Under the pieces are notes generated by a model. The model was not told the origin of the DNA, searched no databases, and worked only from the letters and a program-made list of their open reading frames with translations. Shown one piece after another: positions 7,444 to 15,006 of a stretch of 48,755 nt of DNA. The DNA lies in assembly GCA_026692885.1 (NCBI GenBank), contig JAPLNJ010000962.1, positions 1-48,755 of the forward strand, written 5' to 3'. This DNA comes from Planctomycetota bacterium. Its GTDB lineage: Bacteria > Planctomycetota > Planctomycetia > Pirellulales > Pirellulaceae. The position numbers and the translations under genes were made by a program. Position 1 is the first letter of the stretch; the number at the start of each line of letters is the position of its first letter.

Positions 7444-7473
7444 TTCAATGTTGAAAACGCTTTCAACAGCGTT
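7444..7473. promoter_or_regulatory. Three overlapping inverted repeats, possible regulator-binding site
   Basis: Three dyads overlap: TTCAA-TG-TTGAA (7444-7455), GTTGAAA-ACGC-TTTCAAC (7450-7467) and AACGCT-TTCAAC-AGCGTT (7456-7473). Overlapping dyads of this kind are typical of cooperative repressor sites in element control regions. The binding protein is not known; the sigma-like protein or a host repressor are candidates. Confidence 0.45.
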
Positions 7474-7966
7474 CCAACAAGCCCGCATTCAGGCAGGTAC
7501 CAGCATGGTGAACCCAAGAGTGTCGGCGTCTGACAGTCGCAATCTGCCGTACTGCGCCCGATGGGCGGTGTGTCGGCCGGGAAAAGTGGTGATCGGTCCC
7601 AGGAGCCGGTCGCCGTTAGGTAAGCCTGGTGTCCATGTAATTTTGACGCTGGAAAGGGGGTTATTTAGCTAGCGGAGGTTGCGCGACTGAGCGGCGAAAC
7701 ACCAGGGCTGAATGGCAAACGAAGGACGATCCCGTGTCTCACTCAGGGGACAAGCCGGCAGCGCCCAGTAGACGCTACGACCGCCTTGATCGAATTCATC
7801 AGGCATTGATCAGGCGGAATGGTCAACGTTCTCGTGGCGTTTGACTTGTGCTACCGCCCCGGCGAGAATTGGACTCGCCGCCGGCATGAGTGCCAGGGCT
7901 GGGTTTCGGGCCAGAGAGTGGGGTTCCAATCACGTTTCACGTTTGCCACGGACTGAATGGTGTCGC

Positions 7967-8704
7967 ATGAGCACGAAGTTCTACTCGATGAAGGGGAAAG
8001 CAGTACAAACGCCAGAGGATTGGCGATCGCTGGTCTCGGAAGGAAAATGGCAACCTGGACGATCAGCGGAACGGCTAGCAACCGCGTGGCTGGGCTGCAA
8101 CGGGTTTCCCGCGAAGGTTGCGGCAGGATTGGATCACATACCGGAGTTCAGAGGCATGGTTGTCGAACGAGGGGTCGTCGAGCATACCTGCCCCGTTCCA
8201 GGCAAAGGTCCACAAAGCGCGACGGACATCATGGTCCAGTCACGATCCCCATCCCCCGTCGCTGCGAGCATCGCCGTGGAAGGCAAAGTGGATGAGCCGT
8301 TCGGCGGTGTAATCGCTGACTGGCTCAAGGACGGCAAGAGCCCGAACTCGTCCGCGAACCGCAAGGTGCGGATGGCTGGGATGTGCGGGCGGCTTGAGGT
8401 GCCGGAAGCCGCCGTCGCGCCCATCCGATACCAACTGCTACATCGGACCTATGCGGCGACCGTGGAAGCGGCGGCACATGGCTGCGCCATCGCCATACTG
8501 CTTGTACACAGTTTCTCCCCCGATGAAAGAACCCGGCCAGGGTGGCTTGATTTCGAGAAGTGGGCCGCAGTCCTCAACAGCCAGGCAGACCCGATCATGC
8601 CCGACGTGCCCTGGTTCGCAAGAAACGTCGCAGGAGTCTCCGTCTGGCTCCTCTGGGTGTCGGACATCGGCGGTGTACGTCACGCAGCGAAGCGGCGACG
8701 ATGA
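7967..8704 (+). CDS. DUF6946-like protein, PD-(D/E)XK nuclease-like fold, 245 aa
   Basis: Residues 31-48 (GRSAERLATAWLGCNGFP), 84-109 with TDIMV then AVEGKVDEPFG, and 154-163 (RYQLLHRTYA) followed by ILLVHSFSPDE match my memory of DUF6946. The Asp in TDIMV (about 87), the E-x-K of VEGKVD (105-107) and a following Gln (about 156) have the order of a PD-(D/E)XK nuclease core. Such proteins are found among accessory genes, often of defence type. The start at 7967 is chosen by where the conserved part begins; its ribosome-binding site is weak and an upstream start is possible. It is the first rightward cargo gene and looks intact. Confidence 0.68.
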   Translation: MSTKFYSMKGKAVQTPEDWRSLVSEGKWQPGRSAERLATAWLGCNGFPAKVAAGLDHIPEFRGMVVERGVVEHTCPVPGKGPQSATDIMVQSRSPSPVAASIAVEGKVDEPFGGVIADWLKDGKSPNSSANRKVRMAGMCGRLEVPEAAVAPIRYQLLHRTYAATVEAAAHGCAIAILLVHSFSPDERTRPGWLDFEKWAAVLNSQADPIMPDVPWFARNVAGVSVWLLWVSDIGGVRHAAKRRR

Positions 8705-8707
8705 ACG

Positions 8708-8836
8708 TTGGGGCCGGACGCGGCGGCCCTGGCCGACAACATCGCCTGTGCTGGTTGGGACCTGAACGACCAGGTCAAGCGGTACGTCGCCTGGTGGCGC
8801 CGGGGAGAATACTCGGTCAAAGGGCTGGCGGGGTGA
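8708..8836 (+). pseudogene. Remnant of an ADP-ribosylglycohydrolase gene
   Basis: Directly after the stop of the DUF6946-like gene, and in the same frame, 42 codons read through ALADNIACAGWDLNDQ and VKRYVAWWRRGEYSVKG before a TGA. This matches the N-terminal signature of ADP-ribosylglycohydrolases (an ALADS-type helix, GWDLNDQ, RRYVxWWRxGxYSVNG, normally followed by RCFDIG). The catalytic metal-binding Asp motifs and the other 250 or so residues are absent, and I see no start codon. It is most likely a degraded fragment. The match rests on recognition of the WWR-G-YSV pattern. Confidence 0.5.
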
Positions 8837-9142
8837 CCTGGCCCGCCGCAACATGATCGAGAAGGTCCTGACGGGTTTGCTGGGAGCAAACGAAGACGCG
8901 TAATCCTCAGCCAAGACCGCATGCCGACACCGTCGTCCAACACCAGAAAATCCGGCTGGGCAAGAACTCCTGATTTTCCAAGAATCTCCGCCGAGCCCGG
9001 AGTAACGTGGTGACGCGTCTTGTCACGCCGTTCTCGCTTTTTCCTGGATTCTGAAAAGAAATGCCGAATTCCCGCTGCCTGTCGCCCAGATTCTACCCCT
9101 TGGAGACGAAGTCCGTAATGAACCATCTTAAAGGGGCGGCAG
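8837..9142. other. 306-base stretch with no supported gene
   Basis: A short rightward frame ending near 8902 (NMIEKVLTGLLG) may be another fragment of decayed cargo, but it is too short to name. The rest shows no gene. The stretch just before 9143 should carry the promoter of the 129-aa gene. Confidence 0.35.
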
Positions 9143-9532
9143 ATGCAAAGCTTCAATCCGCAAGATCTCCATCAAGTCGCTTTCAATCAGGGGCGGGAAG
9201 CTATCGAAGCGGCCTACGAAAAGGCCCGGAGAAAGGGATTGCGGAACCCCGTGGTCCTCATGCTCGACTTGCGTGACGACAAGGCTCGCGAAATCATGGA
9301 GATTATTGGGGGTGGACCGAAGGCAGATGACCAATGTGCCGAAGCGGAACGACGGGGTGTCGAGCCTCGCTGCTATATGCATTTGGCTGGCGACGATGCC
9401 GCCAAACTACTCGCCCGTATTCCTGGGATTCCGGACGTCTCGGACCAAATTCGTGAACCGCCACCAGGCTGTTTCTACACAGTGCTGCTGGTCGCAGGAG
9501 CCATGTCGCTGGCGCCGACGCCTTTCCCGTAG
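9143..9532 (+). CDS. Hypothetical protein, 129 aa
   Basis: The frame opens with a purine-rich AAAGGGGCGGCAG upstream of the ATG. The product has a helical start (QVAFNQGREAIEAAYEKA), a hydrophobic strand (NPVVLMLDLRDD), a helix with KAREIMEI, and a Cys-bearing middle (DQCAEAERRGVEPRCYMHL). The C-terminal segment (CFYTVLLVAGAMSLAPT) is hydrophobic. I do not recognise the family. It lies 23 bases before the kptA remnant, in the same direction. Confidence 0.6.
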   Translation: MQSFNPQDLHQVAFNQGREAIEAAYEKARRKGLRNPVVLMLDLRDDKAREIMEIIGGGPKADDQCAEAERRGVEPRCYMHLAGDDAAKLLARIPGIPDVSDQIREPPPGCFYTVLLVAGAMSLAPTPFP

Positions 9533-9555
9533 CGCAAGTGGAGAGCCGCCTGACC

Positions 9556-10039
9556 ATGAGCCAGCAACTCGTTGCCACCAGCAAGTTCCTGAGCTTGGTC
9601 CTTCGCCATCGCTCAGAAGTCATCGGCATCGAGCTGGACGCCGAGGGCTGGGTGCCCATCAAAGAACTGCTGACGGCCCGTGCTAGGCACGGCCGAGCGG
9701 TCTCCGGGGAGCAGCTCGACGCCATGGTCTGAACGAACGACAATCCCGAGTCACTTGCCCCCGATCCACCTGGGGCTCGTAACGGTCGAGCTGCCGAATC
9801 TGCTGCACCACGGGGCAATCCCGCGATTCCTGCAGGCGATCCACCGGGATGGACTCGTGAAGGGCAAGCGGCATCACGTCCACCTGTCGGCGGACGCTAG
9901 TACGGCGACGAGTGTCGCCCGGCCGATCGTGCTGGTGGTTGAGGCCGGGCGGATGTTTCGCGGCGGGTTTACGTTCTACCGCTCGCAGAACGGCGTGTGG
10001 CTGACGGACGTGGTGCCACCTGCGTATATTCGCGAGTGA
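9556..10039 (+). pseudogene. kptA: Broken RNA 2'-phosphotransferase gene (KptA/Tpt1 family)
   Basis: The first part (from ATG 9556) reads SKFLSLVLRHRSEVIGI, then DAEGWVPIKELL and a TGA at 9730-9732, after which TND follows in frame, as in intact KptA. The second part, in the +1 frame, reads LLHHGAIPRFLQAI, HHVHLSAD, FYRSQNGVWLTDVVPPAYI, the C-terminal half of the family. The middle segment that carries the KRF...RIRANQGHS motif is missing. One nonsense change, a deletion and a frameshift make this a pseudogene. Intact KptA removes a splice-junction 2'-phosphate from tRNA using NAD. It lies just downstream of an ADP-ribosylglycohydrolase remnant. Confidence 0.82.
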
Positions 10040-10120
10040 CCGGGTGCTCATCACCGGCGAAATCGTGTGGAAGCCTTGGTCAACAGGGTCCCGCCGTGAT
10101 CGAGGACGCTCGCCGAACAC

Positions 10121-10507
10121 TCACCAGATGTCCGGCCACTTGCCGTCCAGCATGACTTCGTGCGCGTGCAGCGTCTGACGGAGGTCGTCGTCCATCGACG
10201 GATCGTCGAACGGCATCGCCAGAACGTGGTCCACGGACGTGCCGTGGCCGTCCACCAGCTTTACGCTTGTCTGCGGGCTGATCATCGCCAGCATGGCGAG
10301 GCTCGCCGGACGGGCCGCGCGCCGGGGATCTTCCTGGGTTTCGATGACGAGGACCTTGGCAGGCTGGTCGCAGTAAATCCCAACGCACCGACCCTGGCGG
10401 GTGTGGATCAGGATCTTGGGGCTGCCTGGCGGCACGGTGATCAGGCCGTCTACGGTTGTGAGTTCACGGCGGGTGGACGCTGGCCGGTTTCGGGTTCGTC
10501 GGGACAT
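10121..10507 (-). CDS. Hypothetical protein, 128 aa
   Basis: The start at 10507 (or 10510, an adjacent ATG) follows GGAG. The N-terminus is basic (MSRRTRNRPASTRRELTTV); then comes a beta-rich segment VDGLITVPPGSPKILIHTRQ, GRCVGIYCDQ and AKVLVIETQ, and a C-terminal acidic stretch (PFDDPSMDDDLRQTLHAHEV). The middle has the feel of a small beta barrel. I do not recognise the family. It reads toward the kptA remnant and away from the integrase. Confidence 0.5.
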   Translation of the reverse strand: MSRRTRNRPASTRRELTTVDGLITVPPGSPKILIHTRQGRCVGIYCDQPAKVLVIETQEDPRRAARPASLAMLAMISPQTSVKLVDGHGTSVDHVLAMPFDDPSMDDDLRQTLHAHEVMLDGKWPDIW

Positions 10508-11020
10508 CATGGGACTCCTGGAGAAAGGTTGGTCCGCCGGAAACAATCCGGCAGCCGGGCGATTCCTGGCACCGCGGTAATGTCAGTGGGCATTGGTACC
10601 GTGTCCGGAATCGGACCCAAGAAATCGGGAACGGCCCACGCTATCGATCATGCCGCGGACGGCGGCCGATTTTAGGAGAATTCCGTCCCTGGCTGCCGTC
10701 CTGATTGGGTCCGGGAGCCTGGTTGCCCGCCTGCGATTCTTGCAGCCCCGCTGGCGGCCTCGGCGGGCAGGGTTGGCCCCCAAGACCAGGGCGAGCGTCG
10801 AGGGCCGCAGCGGCGTTCTTGGGGGCCGTGGAGGTCCAGCGCGGCTGGCTGGGTCACGATGGGTCAGGAAAAGGGTGGCCGGGAGGGTAAGCACCGAAAT
10901 GCCTTCAGGACCGATGGCCCCGCACCTCCCGGCCAGCCGATGTTGTTCCGCGCGGAAAAAATCCACGTCGATTACCTCGATGCACACCGAGCCGGCTATC
11001 GCGGCTTGGGCAGAGGTGTT
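10508..11020. other. 513-base stretch between a hypothetical gene and the integrase
   Basis: A leftward frame at 10583-10987 begins with a plausible segment (EVIDVDFFRAEQHRLAGRCG) but soon turns into Arg/Pro-rich sequence with no domain and no ribosome-binding site. I do not call it a gene, though a short real protein at its start cannot be excluded. No other structure seen. Confidence 0.4.
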
Positions 11021-12187
11021 CTAACCGACCGACCGCATGATGTCCTTTGCCTTCTCGTAGTCCGCTTCCGCGTAGATCAGGGTCGTATTCGGATCGCTGT
11101 GTCCAAGAACTACTGCCGCCGATTCAACCCCGTACATCTTCCGTAGCGTCGTCGCACGCGAATGCCGAAGTTGATTCGGCGTCCACGGATCAACCCCCGC
11201 CTTTCGGCATGCCCGAGCGACGGTTCGGGCGTAGGAGTCCTTGGTGTAGTGATCGCCTGCCGACACCTTAGGATTGTCTTTGCGGCTCAATCCCGGACGG
11301 TTGCCCTGATTTGGCGGGGTAACTCGCTTCGCGTGTTGTTCCGCCCATCGCTGCTGGTTTGCTTCGCGGGGGGAGAAGCAATAGGACTCCGGGGCACGGT
11401 TCAAGAACGGCCGCAGGATCTCCTGGCAGCGCGGGCCGAAGTAGATGCGGCGGTCCTTACCCCGGTGCTCCGTCTTGTGGCTGCTCGGACGGTAGCACCA
11501 TACGCCATCGACACCGAAGGAAACGTCGCAAGGGCGCAACTTGGTGATCTCCCCCGGCCTCGCTCCGCAGAGCAGCTGCAGTTCACTCATCGCCTGCACC
11601 ACAGCGCCAAGGTGGGGAATGGTCTTGTCGACCACCTCTTGATCAACAGGTAACACCGGTGCCGATTCCTTCGCCTTGCAGCGCCCTTGCTTCAAGGCTT
11701 GTACGGTCCTGAGGGACGCGTAGATCGGTTCCGGGAGGAGTTCGTCTTCCGCGGCCCAGCGGAACGCACGGCGGATGCGGTGGACCTGCGCATTGATGCT
11801 GGTGCGAACGCGTCCAGCACGGATCATTTCCTCGCGCACCGCTTTCAGCTTTTTGGGGCCAAAATCGCGAGCACGTGTAGTCCCGAATAGGCGGACAAGT
11901 GGTCGCAACGCAGAGCGAACGAGTTCAGCTTCGCCCGTGGAGCTACCGTCCTTGGCTCGGTAGTACTCCTGAGCGTGCTTCATGAATCGGATGCACAACT
12001 CGTCGATCGTCATCGTCACGGAGTCGCAGTTGTTCTCCGCGAACCATTCCGCCAGAACTTCGTCGTAGCGGTCCCGCGACTCCGGGGAACCGTACTTGCC
12101 CAAGTAGATGTCGCGTTTGTGAAAACGCACGCGGGCTTGCCCAGTGGGCTTGTGCAGTAGATAGGTAGGTTTCCGTTTGACCGGCAT
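11021..12187 (-). CDS. Tyrosine recombinase / integrase, 388 aa
   Basis: The catalytic domain carries the Arg of GARPGEI (about 210), a Lys in SSHKTEH (about 238), the H-x-x-R of LRHSRATTL (342-345), the second His in LGHSD (363) and the Tyr in LIYAEAD (372), so all residues for DNA cleavage and joining are present. Residues 60-160 are the SAM-like core-binding domain (IDELCIRFMKHAQEYY through VHRIRRAFRWA); the first 35 residues resemble an arm-binding region with KRKPTYLLHKPTGQARV. I chose the ATG at 12187 with GGAG upstream. It would catalyse integration at the adjacent tRNA-Pro gene. Confidence 0.93.
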   Translation of the reverse strand: MPVKRKPTYLLHKPTGQARVRFHKRDIYLGKYGSPESRDRYDEVLAEWFAENNCDSVTMTIDELCIRFMKHAQEYYRAKDGSSTGEAELVRSALRPLVRLFGTTRARDFGPKKLKAVREEMIRAGRVRTSINAQVHRIRRAFRWAAEDELLPEPIYASLRTVQALKQGRCKAKESAPVLPVDQEVVDKTIPHLGAVVQAMSELQLLCGARPGEITKLRPCDVSFGVDGVWCYRPSSHKTEHRGKDRRIYFGPRCQEILRPFLNRAPESYCFSPREANQQRWAEQHAKRVTPPNQGNRPGLSRKDNPKVSAGDHYTKDSYARTVARACRKAGVDPWTPNQLRHSRATTLRKMYGVESAAVVLGHSDPNTTLIYAEADYEKAKDIMRSVG

Positions 12188-12296
12188 GGCAGCGTCTCCC
12201 ATTGTGGTAGGACCGTGGTAGTAACCCACGTTTCACGCTGCGCTGCCGGTCCGGCAGGTAGTCGCAAGTTGCGACTCAGCAAACACTTACAAACAG

Positions 12297-12371
12297 TCGG
12301 GGCGGAGAGATTTGAACTCTCGTCCTCCTGCTCCCAAAGCAGGCGCGCTAGCCAGACTGCGCTACGCCCCG
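12297..12371 (-). tRNA. tRNA-Pro (UGG)
   Basis: Read leftward, the cloverleaf is complete: acceptor CGGGGCG with CGCCCCG, D stem GCGC/GCGC, anticodon stem CCTGC/GCAGG around loop TTTGGGA (anticodon TGG), T stem GAGAG/CTCTC with loop TTCAAAT, and discriminator A. CCA is not encoded. Its 3' half lies next to the integrase gene and is the presumed attachment site; the tRNA is intact, so insertion regenerated it. Confidence 0.97.
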
Positions 12372-12374
12372 ATA

Positions 12375-12392
12375 CCCACGACATGTCGTGGG
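12375..12392. repeat. Perfect 18-bp palindrome just upstream of the tRNA
   Basis: CCCACGACATGTCGTGGG is an exact palindrome three bases from the 5' end of the tRNA. It would fold in the precursor leader or serve as a protein-binding site. Function unknown. Confidence 0.5.
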
Positions 12393-12587
12393 CGTTCAAT
12401 CATGCTAACCATCTAAGGTGATTGACGCAACCGCCCGTACTGCGACATCCCGTGTCGGCGCTAACCACCAGTGAAGACTGGCGAGTTTTCTCGCGCAGAA
12501 CCCGCGGCTAGCGCCTTGCGGCTCACCATGTCCGAGTGCAAAGTAAGCGGCGTTTGGGCGGAAGCCGGTCCTACGAACGCAGCGAGC

Positions 12588-13586
12588 TCAGCCGACGCGA
12601 CGGTCCGCCTCGGATTGGCTGGCCCCGGTCAGAAGTGTGCGGATGCGGTCGAATTCCTCGTCGCTGCTGAAATGGACAACAATCCGGCCCCGCCCGCGAC
12701 TGGTCTGGCGGATCTCGACTCGTGTGCCCAGCGCCAGCCGCAACTCCTGCTCTAAGGACGAGACTTGGCTGCCACGGGTTCGCCGTTTCTTGGAGGCGTC
12801 GCCACCGATAACTCCTGCGATGGAGCCGTCCTCATCCTCGATCCGTTCCTGCACCAGCGTTTCCACCGTCCGCACGCTCAAGCCTTCGGCCAGCACACGG
12901 CTGGAAAACTCGATCTGCAATGCTTCGTCACCCAGGGGCAGCAGCGCCCGGGCGTGGCCGGCAGATAACTCGCCGCGACGCATGGCGTCCTGGACCGACT
13001 CCGGCAGCTCCAGCAGCCGCATCAGATTGGCGATTGTCGAGCGGTCGATTTTCAGCCGCCGGGCCAAATCTTCCTGCGAACAGCCGTGCTGTTCCAGGTA
13101 GTTCTTGAAGGACATAGCCTTCTCGATCGGATTCAGATCCTTGCGTTGCAGATTCTCAACAATCGCCAATTCGGCGACCAACCGGTCGTCGGCTTCCCGC
13201 AGGCGGGCCGGAACACTCGACCAGCCGGCTTGGATCGCCGCTCGCAAACGCCGCTCACCGGAAATCAATTGATGGCGGTCGCCGACCTTGCGGACGAGAA
13301 TCGGCTGGAGCATGTCGTGCTCCTTCAGACTCTCCGCCAGCGAAGCGATCTCCGATTCGCCGAAGTCGCGCCGCGGCTGGAACGGATTGTCGTCGATTTC
13401 GTAGACGTTCAAGTAAATCAACCCGCCCTGGCTCTGGTTCGTGTCGCCAGGCGATGGGGCAGCCTCACTGAGCGGATGCGGCTGTCGGGGCGCAGCCGTT
13501 TCGCGAGTCAAGTCCTCGCCCGTATCGTCCAGCGGGGCGCCCAGTAGGGCCGCCAATCCTCGTCCCAGTCGTCGATCCTTACTCAT
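12588..13586 (-). CDS. parB: Chromosome partitioning protein ParB, 332 aa
   Basis: ParB binds parS and, with CTP, spreads along DNA to form the partition complex. The N-terminal domain shows NPFQPRRDF (67-75), the CTP-binding GERRLRAA (110-117) and the ENLQRKDLNPIEKA segment (144-157). The central helix-turn-helix is at about 168-190 (CSQEDLARRLKIDRSTIANL), and residues 270-325 form the dimerisation domain. The first ten residues (MSKDRRLGRGLAALLG) match the ParA-contacting N-terminal motif, LGRGL. Its start overlaps the parA stop by eight bases, so the two are coupled. Three parS sites lie upstream of parA. Confidence 0.97.
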   Translation of the reverse strand: MSKDRRLGRGLAALLGAPLDDTGEDLTRETAAPRQPHPLSEAAPSPGDTNQSQGGLIYLNVYEIDDNPFQPRRDFGESEIASLAESLKEHDMLQPILVRKVGDRHQLISGERRLRAAIQAGWSSVPARLREADDRLVAELAIVENLQRKDLNPIEKAMSFKNYLEQHGCSQEDLARRLKIDRSTIANLMRLLELPESVQDAMRRGELSAGHARALLPLGDEALQIEFSSRVLAEGLSVRTVETLVQERIEDEDGSIAGVIGGDASKKRRTRGSQVSSLEQELRLALGTRVEIRQTSRGRGRIVVHFSSDEEFDRIRTLLTGASQSEADRRVG

Positions 13587-14325
13587 GGTCTAATACCTCC
13601 AGGCAAAGCTCTACGTAGGCTCGCGTGCCAGGAGCACGCGGTGAGTAGTCCAGTACCGACCGGCCGTGGCTCGGAGCCTCGGACACGGCTACATCGCGCG
13701 GGATGACGGTATCGAAAACGATATCGCCGAAGAACTCCCGCACCTCTCGATCGACCTCATAGGTCAATTCCAGCGACGCGTCGTACATCGTCAACAAGAT
13801 GCCGCCGAACTCCAGTCGGCCCGGATGACGCTGCATGACCTTGCGAATCGTGTGAATCATCTGCGTCAGCCCTTCCATGGCGAAGTACTCGCATTGAATG
13901 GGCATTAGCACTTCGTCGGAGGCGGCCAGGGCGGCTTGCGTCAGCTCGCCCAGCGACGGTGGGCAATCGATTAGCACGAAGTCAAAGGCCGTGGTGTTGC
14001 TGGCCAAGTGCCGCCCCAGCGTCTCCGTGGTCTGTTGGTTGTCCTGCGACAGGGCTTCGACATCCCGAAAACTGCGACTGCCAGGCAGCAGCAGTAGATT
14101 CGGGGCGTAAGTCTCGCACACAGCCTCGTGCAGCGGGCGATCCAGGACCAGCGCATGACGCTCGGTGGGCCGGCAGTTGAGACCAGTGGTGGCGTTGCAT
14201 TGGGGATCGAGGTCGACCAACAGCGTGCGCCCGCCGCCCTTGGCCAAAGCCGCCGCCAGATTGATCGCCGTGGTGGTCTTGCCAACCCCGCCTTTCTGAT
14301 TCGCCATGCACAGGATCCGTACCAC
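13579..14325 (-). CDS. parA: Chromosome partitioning ATPase ParA/Soj, 248 aa
   Basis: A deviant Walker A KGGVGKTT (about 11-18) with the signature Lys, a Walker A' DLDPQCNAT and a Walker B FVLIDCPPS place this in the ParA/Soj family. It acts on the nucleoid with ParB to move origin regions apart. I choose the GTG at 14325, preceded by GGAGG, over the longer ATG frame to 14367, because the beta strand VVRILCMANQKG begins there. The next gene is parB, overlapping; parS sites are upstream. Confidence 0.95.
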   Translation of the reverse strand: MVRILCMANQKGGVGKTTTAINLAAALAKGGGRTLLVDLDPQCNATTGLNCRPTERHALVLDRPLHEAVCETYAPNLLLLPGSRSFRDVEALSQDNQQTTETLGRHLASNTTAFDFVLIDCPPSLGELTQAALAASDEVLMPIQCEYFAMEGLTQMIHTIRKVMQRHPGRLEFGGILLTMYDASLELTYEVDREVREFFGDIVFDTVIPRDVAVSEAPSHGRSVLDYSPRAPGTRAYVELCLEVLDHE

Positions 14326-14466
14326 GCCGCTGCCCTCCAGATTCCGTCCACCCAGCAGCAGAGGCATGCCGGGGGCGTGTTTTTACCACGCAGCCGAAAA
14401 ACACGGAATGCCAGTTATGATGCTTGGGCTGAGGATGGCACTTCCGCACAGATCGCGCGGGCGGCA

Positions 14467-14482
14467 AGTTTCACGTGAAACG
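14467..14482. promoter_or_regulatory. parS site 1
   Basis: Core GTTTCACGTGAAAC with an A and a G at the ends, matching the bacterial parS consensus at 14 of 16 positions. It is one of three sites within 102 bp upstream of parA. Confidence 0.93.
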
Positions 14483-14502
14483 GACAATAGCGAGAAATTG
14501 CC

Positions 14503-14518
14503 TGTTTCACGTGAAACA
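14503..14518. promoter_or_regulatory. parS site 2 (perfect consensus)
   Basis: TGTTTCACGTGAAACA, the exact 16-bp parS consensus and a perfect palindrome. Confidence 0.97.
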
Positions 14519-14552
14519 CTCGGACTGCCCAGTTGTCTGATGTTGCCGAAAC

Positions 14553-14568
14553 GGTTTCACGTGAAACA
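14553..14568. promoter_or_regulatory. parS site 3
   Basis: GGTTTCACGTGAAACA, 15 of 16 positions of the consensus. With sites 1 and 2 it forms a cluster that would load ParB and may also autoregulate the parAB promoter. Confidence 0.95.
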
Positions 14569-14707
14569 ACGGCACAGGTTGGCTGGAGCGATTGCTTCTT
14601 CGCAGAAGCCCCTCACCCCCGACCTGGGCCGCACAAGACTGTATCCCAGAGAGTTCCAGCAATGGTGAGATCTGGTCCGGCTCTTGTTCCAGTGTGGCAT
14701 GTCGGAT

Positions 14708-14897
14708 CCCCATCCGGGCTTGCCCCGGTGGAATTGGGTTTTGTACACTACGTCGGCAGACTCTAGCCGCGCTGTCTTCCGCCGCCTCCCGCCCGCCGCC
14801 TCCGGCGGCGGGCGGGAGGCGGCGGAAGAGGTGAGGCGGTTGCGGACCCGTGGCGTGGTCCAGAAACCTCGCTCCACCGGGGCAAGCCCGGATGGGG
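14708..14897. repeat. 190-bp element: 25-bp terminal inverted repeats around a 25-bp-arm hairpin
   Basis: The ends (14708-14732 and 14873-14897) are exact 25-base inverted repeats. In the centre, 14776-14800 and 14804-14828 are another exact 25-base pair with a three-base loop TCC. The same plan recurs at 26835-27030 with different hairpin sequence. No open frame spans it. It looks like a non-autonomous, MITE-like palindromic element in the 680-base gap between parA and the DUF1015 gene, which otherwise holds only the parS cluster. Confidence 0.85.
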
Positions 14898-15006
14898 GCG
14901 GAACGAAAACAGGACCATCCGTTGGACGCCCGACTCCCCAATTTTGCGCGGCTCACCCCCGACCCCTCTCCACGGCGTACCGGGCGAGGGGAGACGGCGG
15001 CGGGAG

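Larger units (their letters stand above)
7200..7966. other. Divergent control region between the leftward operon and rightward cargo
   Basis: About 770 bases without a supported gene, lying between two diverging transcription units. It holds at least two groups of inverted repeats (7396-7418 and 7444-7473), listed separately. I see no open frame with a ribosome-binding site and recognisable content. This is where the promoters for both directions should lie. Confidence 0.55.
1..12371. mobile_element. Right part of an integrated element at tRNA-Pro
   Basis: A tyrosine recombinase gene starts about 110 bases from the 3' end of tRNA-Pro and reads away from it, the common layout of elements that integrate into tRNA 3' ends. 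To its left lie a run of small genes of unknown function, a Ycf46/Ycf35/DUF2997 set, a sigma-like HTH protein and decayed cargo; to its right begin core genes (parAB, ahcY). I found no second copy of the tRNA 3' end within 1-12296, so the other attachment site lies outside the window. No phage structural, terminase or conjugation gene is visible, so the class of element is undetermined. The exact right boundary within the tRNA is inferred. Confidence 0.7.

Noticed and set aside
10583..10987. 134-codon leftward frame before the integrase end
   Set aside because: Begins plausibly but turns into low-complexity Arg/Pro sequence; no ribosome-binding site.
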